5,077 nt of DNA from Bacillota bacterium (lineage in GTDB: Bacteria > Bacillota > Bacilli > Tumebacillales > Effusibacillaceae): positions 1 to 5,077 of the forward strand of contig JAGVBM010000304.1 of NCBI GenBank assembly GCA_020059765.1, in the 5' to 3' direction. The notes under the pieces were generated by a model. That model did no database searches. It worked only from the letters and a program-made list of their open reading frames with translations, and had not been told where the DNA came from. A program made the translations under genes and the position numbers. This document shows, piece by piece, positions 1 through 5,044 of this stretch (positions are counted from its first letter, which is position 1; every line of letters starts with the position of its first letter).

Positions 1-117
1 AGGGAGCGGAGCAAGACGGGTGAATATCGAATTTTTCAGTCCAAAACCACAATTCAAGTGGGATATGAAAACGACCGATTGAAATTGTTGAGCGGCAAAC
101 AGGAAATCATCAAATAG
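1..117 (+). CDS. C-terminal tail of an unidentified protein (partial, 5' end outside window)
   Basis: Frame 1 is open from the left edge to a TAG at 115-117 and gives 38 residues ending in LKLLSGKQEIIK. The tail is hydrophilic, with Lys, Glu, Gln and Arg, and shows no motif I can assign. Third-position GC is about one half, like the neighbouring genes. The evidence is modest: 38 open codons can occur by chance, frame 2 is also open to about 82, and the minus strand is open in register. I prefer frame 1 because its stop lies only 11 bp from the stop of the convergent gene, a normal gene-end arrangement, and because the minus-strand alternative lacks a ribosome binding site. Function unknown. 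Confidence 0.45.
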   Translation, partial: RERSKTGEYRIFQSKTTIQVGYENDRLKLLSGKQEIIK

Positions 118-128
118 CATCGGTCGGT

Positions 129-1718
129 TCAATTGAAGATCACTTCCCAATTATGGTCGCATGCGGCTGTGATGACACCCCGTTCCAAAATGTAATTGGC
201 AATCAGTTCCGACATGTCGGTGGGAATGTCCCGTACTACCTCCTTCCCCTGAAACATGAAATAATTGCCGCCGCCGCCGGCCCGGTAGTTGTTCATCACC
301 ACTTCATAGTGCTGCGTCATATCGAGGGGTTGTTCCTTGTATCGCAACATGACGACACGATCCCCGATGGGGCGGGTAATGTCGATCTTGTAATCGATCC
401 CTTCCCACATGTCGTAATTGTAATGCTGCGGTTTGGGAGTGGAAAATGCCGGATTGACCTCCACCATGCCGCCCGCAAAGGTCTTGAAATATGACGCGCT
501 CTGCTCCAGCGCGTCCTTGATATCTTGCCCCTGAATCCGCAGCACGCGCAATGTATTCGGATAAATGTAATTGGCGACTATATCGCGCATGGTGACGTCG
601 GCGGGGAAGCCCGGCGCTTCGTTGTCAAACAGTGCGGTGTTGGAAATCTCCGCTTTTCCGTATTCCATCTGCACTTTATTGATGAATTCGATGAGCGGAC
701 TGTCTTTCAAACGGATTTGCAGCGGATCCCGAACGAGCATGTCGCCCAGAATTTGGCCCATGGGCTGATCCAGCCAGATTTGCGTTTTTTCCTCATAAGT
801 TCGGATCATGTCGATCACCGCTTGATCCGCCTCGACAGTTTCCGTGGACAGAAGTTCCGAATCTTTCTCCTGAATCGTCCAGTTTCCGGCAGCTCGTTCC
901 AACACCATCGTAACTTTCCCCAATTCGCGGCCTTGATGGGAAGGCTGTACGACAATAACGCCGTTGACCGAAATGCCTGCGATTGCACGATGCTGGTGTC
1001 CGGTTAACAATGCATCAATGCCCGGTACTTCCATGCATAATTGGTAGCCTTGGTTTTCCCCGGTAAGCTGTTCAGTCGGTACTCCCGTATTAAGATCCCG
1101 TTCAAATCCGCCGTGGTAGGACACGATGACCACGTCCGCCTGTTCCTGTTCACGCAGATAGGGGACCCATTTTTTTGCGGCGGCAACGGCGTCCAGGAAT
1201 TCGATGCCTTGGATGTGCGCGGGATTTTCCCAGTTGGGAATATAGGGCGTGGTCAGGCCGAGAACGGCAATCCGGATGCCTGCGGGCAACTGTTTGATCA
1301 GATAGGGTTGGCCGAAGAAGGGTTGATCCGTGCCGGTTCGTACGATATTTGCGGATAGCCAAGGGAATCTGGACTCGCGTACGGCTTTGCCCAAAATGTT
1401 TTGTCCGTAATTAAATTCATGGTTGCCAAAGACGGCGGCATCATAGCGAAGAGCATTCAACACTTTGATCATCGGGTGCAGAGACTGATTGTCAATTCGG
1501 GCATGATGATAAGTCAGGGGAGTTCCCTGGATCAAGTCGCCGTTGTCGATCACAATCGCTTGCGGATCAGATTGGCGTTCCCGGGAAAGCAGCGTGGCAA
1601 TTTTGGCCATACCAACCGGATAGGGGCGGTTATCGGCATAATGAATGGGCAGGATATGACCGTGAACGTCACTGGTTTCCAAGATTGTCACCATAACACG
1701 CCGATTGGATCTATCCAT
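129..1718 (-). CDS. CpdB/UshA-family metallophosphoesterase: 2',3'-cyclic-nucleotide 2'-phosphodiesterase / 5'-nucleotidase, no signal peptide
   Basis: Predicted 529-residue dinuclear-metal phosphohydrolase releasing phosphate from nucleotides. Residues about 9-265 form the calcineurin-like metallophosphatase domain. Its metal-site motifs are all visible: DVHGH (17-21), DNGDLIQGTPL (58-68), GNHEFNYG (98-105), YHGG (201-204) and GHQH (240-243). Residues about 320-515 form the 5'-nucleotidase C-terminal domain, with VTMRDI (375-380), ALEQSASYF (403-411) and the substrate-binding NNYRAGGGG segment (476-484). DNGDLIQGTPL and the NNYR-Gly run resemble the cyclic-phosphodiesterase half of Bacillus YfkN and CpdB more than UshA. 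The start at 1718 is chosen because AGGAGG lies 8 nt upstream (1727-1732); an open extension to 1850 would run through this site and the promoter. The N-terminus (MDRSNRRVMVTILETSD) has no signal peptide or anchor, so a cytoplasmic location is inferred, whereas CpdB, UshA and YfkN are exported. The domain set is complete. Exact substrate (cyclic or 5'-nucleotide) is not settled by sequence. Confidence 0.92.
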   Translation of the reverse strand: MDRSNRRVMVTILETSDVHGHILPIHYADNRPYPVGMAKIATLLSRERQSDPQAIVIDNGDLIQGTPLTYHHARIDNQSLHPMIKVLNALRYDAAVFGNHEFNYGQNILGKAVRESRFPWLSANIVRTGTDQPFFGQPYLIKQLPAGIRIAVLGLTTPYIPNWENPAHIQGIEFLDAVAAAKKWVPYLREQEQADVVIVSYHGGFERDLNTGVPTEQLTGENQGYQLCMEVPGIDALLTGHQHRAIAGISVNGVIVVQPSHQGRELGKVTMVLERAAGNWTIQEKDSELLSTETVEADQAVIDMIRTYEEKTQIWLDQPMGQILGDMLVRDPLQIRLKDSPLIEFINKVQMEYGKAEISNTALFDNEAPGFPADVTMRDIVANYIYPNTLRVLRIQGQDIKDALEQSASYFKTFAGGMVEVNPAFSTPKPQHYNYDMWEGIDYKIDITRPIGDRVVMLRYKEQPLDMTQHYEVVMNNYRAGGGGNYFMFQGKEVVRDIPTDMSELIANYILERGVITAACDHNWEVIFN

Positions 1719-1752
1719 TGTACCCGCCTCCTGCATCTCTTGTCTGCCTAAC

Positions 1753-1781
1753 AATATATCAACATCAATGGAGGATCGCAA
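1753..1781 (-). promoter_or_regulatory. Putative sigma-A promoter of the metallophosphoesterase gene
   Basis: On the minus strand a -35 like TTGCGA (1776-1781) and a -10 TATATT (1753-1758) are separated by 17 bp. The matches to TTGACA/TATAAT are 4/6 and 5/6. Transcription would start near 1746, giving a leader of about 28 nt that includes the AGGAGG. I see no TTTACA-type repeat array at the matching position on this strand, so PhoP control of this side is not supported directly. Confidence 0.5.
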
Positions 1782-1843
1782 CAGTTGAGTAAATTTCAAG
1801 GAAATCTCTGTTTCTGTGTCATGGGAGTGAATGGTTAGGAAAC

Positions 1844-1881
1844 ATCGCACAAAAATTACAAAAAATTTACATCAATTTACA
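1844..1881 (+). promoter_or_regulatory. Candidate PhoP-binding (Pho) box: direct hexamer repeats
   Basis: Hexamers ATTACA (1855-1860), TTTACA (1866-1871) and TTTACA (1876-1881) recur with 11- and 10-bp periods. A degenerate ATCGCA (1844-1849) sits one further 11-bp step upstream, and an out-of-phase TTTGCA follows at 1884-1889. Bacillus PhoP binds direct TT(A/C/T)ACA-like hexamers spaced about 11 bp, typically between about -20 and -60. With the -10 at 1893-1898 and a start near 1905, these repeats lie at about -24 to -61. The adjacent gene encodes a phosphorus-ligand binding protein, which fits. Assignment is by pattern and context only; the region is AT-rich, so chance repeats are possible. 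Confidence 0.6.
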
Positions 1882-1889
1882 TATTTGCA

Positions 1890-1898
1890 TGTTATACT
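1890..1898 (+). promoter_or_regulatory. Extended -10 promoter element of the phnD-like gene
   Basis: TG-T-TATACT forms an extended -10 (TG at 1890-1891, TATACT at 1893-1898, 5/6 to TATAAT). No good -35 lies 17 bp upstream: the position holds CATCAA, while the TTTACA hexamers are 11 and 21 bp away. A weak -35 with an upstream activator site is what PhoP-activated promoters look like. The predicted leader is about 34 nt. Confidence 0.6.
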
Positions 1899-1938
1899 AC
1901 AGAAGTGTGTTATTAAAACCATGTATGGGGGTAAAGTC

Positions 1939-2886
1939 ATGTTTAAGAAAGCAACGGTGGCAGGTTTATCGATGGTATTGGCTGCGGGATTGCTCGCAGG
2001 ATGCGGCGGCTCAAAGGATGTCACATCAAAAAATACGGATAACGGTGCGGCAAAAGCGTATGTTCCGAAAGAATTGAGCGTTCAATTCGTGCCTTCGCAA
2101 AATGCCGAAACCTTGGAAGCAAAAGCAAAGCCTCTGGAAAAACTGTTGTCGGAAAAGTTGGGGATTCCCGTAAAAGTAAGTGTCTCCACCAGTTACAATA
2201 CGATCGTCGAAGCGATGGCTTCCAAAAAGGTTGACGTCGGATTCCTGCCGCCGACCGCTTATGTGTTGGCGCATGACGAAAGAAAAGCGGCTGACGTCCT
2301 TCTCCAGGCACAACGTTTTGGCGTAAACAAAGAAGACGGTACTCCGACCAAGGAATTGGTAGATTTCTATAATGCGCTGATTCTGGTCAAGGCGGACTCC
2401 AACATCAAGGAACTGAAGGACCTGAAAGGGAAGAAAATTGCCGTTCAGGACGTCACCTCCTCCGCCGGATATGTCTGGCCGGCAGTGGAAATGAAGAAAA
2501 AAGCCAACCTGGATATTCAAAAAGATGTTCAGGTCACGAAAGTAACCGGTCATGACAAAGGTGTATTGGCTGTATTGAACGGTGACGTCGATGCCGCATT
2601 CCTGTTCCAGGATGCCCGCAACATCGTAAAGAAAGATAAGCCGGACGTTTTCAAAACCACCCGGATCCTGTATTTGACGGATAAGATTCCGAACGACACG
2701 ATCAGCGTTCGTTCCGACATGGACAAAGATTGGCAGAAGAAGATTCAACAAGCGTTCATTGACATTGCGAAAGATCCGAACGGCAAGAAGATCGTCAAGG
2801 AAATCTACAGTCACGAAGGATATGCTTTGTCCCAAGACAGCAACTTCAATATCGTGCGTGAATATTCGAAAGAAGTTGGACAGTAA
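1939..2886 (+). CDS. phnD: PhnD-family phosphate/phosphite/phosphonate ABC transporter substrate-binding lipoprotein
   Basis: This 315-residue lipoprotein captures a phosphorus oxyanion or phosphonate outside the membrane for an ABC importer. A signal peptide (positive MFKK, hydrophobic 7-19) ends in the lipobox LAGC with Cys22 as the lipid site, followed by a polar linker. Family motifs then follow in order: FVPSQ (50-54), TSYNTIVEAM with Tyr86 (84-93), VDVGFLPPTAYVL (98-110), LKGKKIAVQD (162-171), the ligand-loop-like TSSAGY (173-178), GHDKGVLAVLNGDVDAAF (204-221) and IPNDTISVR (250-258). Length fits the family. The ATG at 1939 is chosen because GGGGG (1927-1931) lies 7 nt upstream and a lipoprotein signal follows; the frame open from 1831 would run through the promoter. 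A candidate Pho box precedes it. No phnC or phnE follows and a terminator lies 33 bp downstream, so its permease and ATPase must be encoded elsewhere. The ligand (phosphate, phosphite, methylphosphonate or another) cannot be told from the sequence, so the symbol marks the family only. Confidence 0.9.
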   Translation: MFKKATVAGLSMVLAAGLLAGCGGSKDVTSKNTDNGAAKAYVPKELSVQFVPSQNAETLEAKAKPLEKLLSEKLGIPVKVSVSTSYNTIVEAMASKKVDVGFLPPTAYVLAHDERKAADVLLQAQRFGVNKEDGTPTKELVDFYNALILVKADSNIKELKDLKGKKIAVQDVTSSAGYVWPAVEMKKKANLDIQKDVQVTKVTGHDKGVLAVLNGDVDAAFLFQDARNIVKKDKPDVFKTTRILYLTDKIPNDTISVRSDMDKDWQKKIQQAFIDIAKDPNGKKIVKEIYSHEGYALSQDSNFNIVREYSKEVGQ

Positions 2887-2918
2887 ACGCGGGTTGCAGC
2901 AACTCGCTAGCTGCATAG

Positions 2919-2955
2919 AAAAAGGGATCGCCGATTGATCGGGCAATCCCTTTTC
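2919..2955. terminator. Bidirectional rho-independent terminator between convergent genes
   Basis: AAAAGGGAT (2920-2928) pairs perfectly with ATCCCTTTT (2946-2954). Inside, CCGA/TCGG adds pairs around a TTGA loop, with a bulge and a C-A mismatch between. The outer A/T arms give a U-run at the 3' side on both strands, so it can end both the phnD-like gene (stop at 2886) and the GH18 gene (stop at 2964). Just upstream, a small GTTGC-A-GCAAC inverted repeat (2893-2903) has too short a loop to act alone. Confidence 0.85.
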
Positions 2956-2963
2956 ACGTCATG

Positions 2964-4199
2964 TCAACGATAGGCCTGGAACAGATTCCAAATGGCGGGT
3001 TTTTCGAGACCGATATGCCAAGCTGCCACGCCAATCAATCGGTATTTGTTGATCAAATCGCGACGCAAGGTCATTGATTTCTCATCTTCGATCCAGATCT
3101 GATGTTTTTCTCCGTTTTCCGCCACAAACTCGAGATAATATTGTTTGGCTTTCGTGTCCCATACTTTGTTTAATGTCTTGTCAGCAATCAGCTTTTCCAC
3201 TTCCGGCATGGATCGATCCGTGCTGGTTACTTTTCCGGTCGACGGGTCGGTGACCCATTCCCTTGTATAAAACGGAACGCCGAGCACAATTTTGTGGGAA
3301 GGAACGTCGTTCATCAGCAATTTGATTCCTTCCTCCGTCCAGGGCAGCGAAGCGACTGAACCGGCTGGGCCGCCGTCCCAATGTTCGTCGTAGGCCATCA
3401 GCATCATGTAATCGGCCGCTTTGCCAAGCTGCCGTCGATCATAACTGCCCGACCAAAAAGGATCGGGATTGGTCCGTGTCACACTGACCGATACAATTCT
3501 CCCCGACGGTTTCAAGGCAGCGCGCAATTCACGAATAAACGCGACAAAATCGGCCTTGTTTTTGATGTCCATGTTTTCAAAATCAATGTTAATTCCGTCG
3601 ATGCCATGTTGAATCAACGCATTTTTGAGGGCGGTGACCACTTTGCTGCGCTGATCGGGAGAACTGAGCAGCGAATCGGTCAGCACCGGGTCAAACCGAT
3701 TGCCAAACAACGGCCAGACTTTTTTTCCATTGTCATGAGCCCATTGCACATAACGGGGGTCGACACTGATGGCGACCATCGGATCGCCGGTTGACAAGGA
3801 AAACCAGCGGGGCGACACAATTTCAAGCGTCGGCGAAGCGCTTTGTTTCATGTAAAGGTCCGTATTGCCCCCGTAGTTCCACCCCATGACGATCCGTTCC
3901 GCTTTTTTGTACAAGACTTGCGATTTTTTGATCCAGCCCTGTTTGCCGCCCAAAAGCTGGATTTTGTAATAGTATTTGGTTGAGGTGATGATCGGATATT
4001 CTTCGCCTTTGGTTAAGGTGGAGACTTTTTTTGACGTATAGCGAGCTTCCGCATAGACATAAGCTTTAACCGATTTGACAGAGACGATTGCCAGGGTACT
4101 GCCGGAATTGGAAGCTTCGGCCGGCAAGGGAACAGCCGTTGACGAAACAAGCAGAGCGACAAGCAGTGCGAGAAGCAAGAAATGAATCCGTCTTTTCAT
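2964..4199 (-). CDS. Secreted SH3-GH18 glycoside hydrolase (spore cortex/peptidoglycan YaaH/SleL-like)
   Basis: This 411-residue exported protein is predicted to cut beta-1,4 bonds next to N-acetylglucosamine in peptidoglycan or a chitin-like glycan. Residues 1-29 are a signal peptide (MKRR, long Leu/Ala/Val core, AEA before Ser30). Residues about 37-98 form a bacterial SH3 domain (VKAYVYAEARYTSKKVSTL, then GKQGWIKKSQV), probably for wall binding. Residues about 102-411 form a GH18 barrel. The catalytic motif DGINIDFEN lies at 201-209 with Glu208 as acid/base. YMMLMAYDEHW (264-274), VLGVPFYTREW (305-315) and a late-strand GVAAWHIGLE (390-399) are typical of spore germination GH18 enzymes such as YaaH and SleL. 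Those usually carry LysM repeats; here a single SH3 replaces them. The start at 4199 is preferred to an upstream in-frame ATG at 4316 because the signal peptide begins there and GAGG (4209-4212) lies 9 nt upstream. A sporulation or wall-turnover role is inferred; no convincing promoter was found. Confidence 0.88.
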   Translation of the reverse strand: MKRRIHFLLLALLVALLVSSTAVPLPAEASNSGSTLAIVSVKSVKAYVYAEARYTSKKVSTLTKGEEYPIITSTKYYYKIQLLGGKQGWIKKSQVLYKKAERIVMGWNYGGNTDLYMKQSASPTLEIVSPRWFSLSTGDPMVAISVDPRYVQWAHDNGKKVWPLFGNRFDPVLTDSLLSSPDQRSKVVTALKNALIQHGIDGINIDFENMDIKNKADFVAFIRELRAALKPSGRIVSVSVTRTNPDPFWSGSYDRRQLGKAADYMMLMAYDEHWDGGPAGSVASLPWTEEGIKLLMNDVPSHKIVLGVPFYTREWVTDPSTGKVTSTDRSMPEVEKLIADKTLNKVWDTKAKQYYLEFVAENGEKHQIWIEDEKSMTLRRDLINKYRLIGVAAWHIGLEKPAIWNLFQAYR

Positions 4200-4215
4200 G
4201 TTTGGGAGCCTCGTT

Positions 4216-4262
4216 TCTAGCAGACTATGTTTCAGTATGATTTCGAAACATATTCTACTAGA
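4216..4262. repeat. 18-bp imperfect inverted repeat in the leader of the GH18 gene
   Basis: The arm at 4216-4233 (TCTAGCAGACTATGTTTC) and the arm at 4245-4262 (GAAACATATTCTACTAGA) pair at 16 of 18 positions around an 11-nt loop. It lies 17 to 63 nt upstream of the GH18 start codon. On the minus strand the 3' arm is followed by AACGAGG and not by a T-run, so it is not a terminator. It could be an operator for a dimeric regulator or an mRNA structure just 5' of the ribosome site. A CATACT sequence that resembles a sporulation sigma -10 falls at the loop, but no matching -35 is present. Confidence 0.7.
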
Positions 4263-4311
4263 CCAGGCAGAAGAGTTATAGAATCGAATGTTGGCAACGG
4301 AGGATGAGAAT

Positions 4312-4357
4312 TCCAATAAAATAGACCGGCCTAGGATGGAAAACCTTCAGACCGGTC
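4312..4357 (-). terminator. Rho-independent terminator downstream of the 39-residue gene
   Basis: Read on the minus strand, GACCGGTCT pairs with AGGCCGGTC (nine pairs, one G-U; + strand 4324-4357). An inner AGG/CCT closes a short loop, and the stem is followed by TATTTTATT (4315-4323). It lies 34 bp after the stop of the small gene at 4391 and separates it from the GH18 gene. The T-run is interrupted, so termination may be partial. Confidence 0.65.
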
Positions 4358-4390
4358 CGCAAATCGCGGATTCAGACGGTTGGGAACGAA

Positions 4391-4510
4391 TTAATAAACG
4401 GGAACTTGTTTGCAAACGGTGGTGTAACCCGGTACCAACAGGAAGAACAGCACGAAGATGATCAAGAAGACGACTGCCCAACGTGTGAAGTAGCCAAATG
4501 TTCCGTACAT
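4391..4510 (-). CDS. Small single-span hydrophobic protein, YjcZ-like sporulation peptide
   Basis: The 39-residue product starts MYGTFGYF, continues with a hydrophobic segment (AVVFLIIFVLFFLLVPG, residues 12-28) and ends in a short polar tail (YTTVCKQVPVY). A near-consensus AAGGAGG (4518-4524) lies 7 nt before the ATG, which is strong support for real translation. The design, an aromatic and glycine-containing start followed by one membrane span, resembles the tiny YjcZ-type sporulation proteins of Bacillales, though it lacks their typical glycine-rich run and that assignment is tentative. It follows the 116-residue gene on the same strand after 80 bp without an obvious terminator and is followed by one, so the two may share a transcript. 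An overlapping 65-codon frame on the same strand (4347-4544) has no ribosome site and is rejected. Alternative: an unrelated small membrane or toxin-like peptide. Confidence 0.75.
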   Translation of the reverse strand: MYGTFGYFTRWAVVFLIIFVLFFLLVPGYTTVCKQVPVY

Positions 4511-4588
4511 CCCTAAACCTCCTTGTCAGAATCATGGGTTTCATTCGTCACACAGGCCTTGCAGACCGAACGCTTGCAGTAACTAGGC

Positions 4589-4939
4589 TTACCAGTAACC
4601 AGGTCCGTAATAGGGACCGGGATAATAGGGGTATCTTGGAATGAGGGCGCCGGCGACAAAACCTAGCGTAAATCCGGCCAGCAGTCCAAACGGGAAGAAG
4701 AATGGAGCCCAGAACACTTCTTTTGCGTCAATCTCCTGCTGCTCTTTGTTGTCTGCCGTTTCGGCCTGCACGGTTGTTTCAGAGGCGGATACAGAACGAT
4801 TTCCCGACATCGGCAGGAAATAGACGCCGCTTTGGTTTACATTCTGAATGGCGCCATAATAACTTTTGCCGTTGGCGAGATGAACGGTCAAAGGTTTGTT
4901 CACCAAACGCAGGCATTGATGATACATGGGGTGAACCAT
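4589..4939 (-). CDS. Unrecognised 116-residue protein: LSm/SH3-like N-terminus, hydrophobic segment, Tyr-Pro-Gly tail (spore coat-like)
   Basis: I do not recognise a named family. Residues about 8-44 (RLVNKPLTVHLANGKSYYGA, then IQNVNQSGVYFLPM) have the beta-strand pattern of small LSm-like or YuzF/DUF2642-like modules found in spore formers: a V-x-L strand, a GKxYxG turn, and a final GVYFLP strand. Residues 47-74 are a polar Ser/Thr/Glu/Gln linker. Residues 76-100 are hydrophobic with spaced glycines (FWAPFFFPFGLLAGFTLGFV), able to span or insert in a membrane. Residues 101-116 are a tail of PYYPGPYYGPGYW, like spore coat proteins. The ATG at 4939 is chosen because AAAGGAGG (4947-4954) lies 7 nt upstream; the in-frame ATG at 5026 has no such site. 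A CATACG (4972-4977, minus) resembles the -10 of late sporulation sigma factors, but no -35 was found. A coat, cortex-membrane or exosporium role is inference. Confidence 0.8.
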   Translation of the reverse strand: MVHPMYHQCLRLVNKPLTVHLANGKSYYGAIQNVNQSGVYFLPMSGNRSVSASETTVQAETADNKEQQEIDAKEVFWAPFFFPFGLLAGFTLGFVAGALIPRYPYYPGPYYGPGYW

Positions 4940-5044
4940 CAAGTTCCCTCCTTTCCGCACTGATACCACAACGTATGTTGAAATGACCGGCTCAGAAACG
5001 GCGAATGGACACATGAATTCACCCATAATTCATAAAGAAAACTT

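Noticed and set aside
525..1007. Long + strand frames opposite the phosphoesterase gene
   Set aside because: Antisense to a gene with complete family motifs; His/Phe/Val-rich translations typical of reverse-complement frames.
1719..1850. 44-codon N-terminal extension of the phosphoesterase frame
   Set aside because: It crosses the AGGAGG at 1727-1732 and the predicted promoter, has no ribosome site of its own, and adds sequence unlike the family N-terminus.
1831..1938. 36-codon N-terminal extension of the phnD-like frame
   Set aside because: It covers the Pho-like repeats and the -10, and would bury the lipoprotein signal peptide inside the protein.
2026..2946. 306-codon minus-strand frame opposite the phnD-like gene
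   Set aside because: Antisense shadow: no known motif, no ribosome site, and the opposite strand has a complete recognisable gene with promoter and terminator.
4200..4316. 39-codon N-terminal extension of the GH18 frame
   Set aside because: It runs through the inverted repeat and would place the signal peptide internally; no ribosome site precedes 4316.
4347..4544. 65-codon minus-strand frame over the small hydrophobic gene
   Set aside because: Arg/Leu-rich shadow without a ribosome site; the overlapping 39-codon frame has AAGGAGG at 7 nt and a sensible membrane span.
4558..4579. Direct repeat CTTGCAG (two copies, 15 bp apart) between the two small genes
   Set aside because: Only 7 bp and two copies; expected by chance and with no hairpin or promoter element attached.
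4972..4977. CATACG as a SigK/SigE -10 for the 116-residue gene
   Set aside because: The -10-like match is fair and well placed, but no -35 for SigE, SigG or SigK lies at the proper distance, so it is not listed as a promoter.
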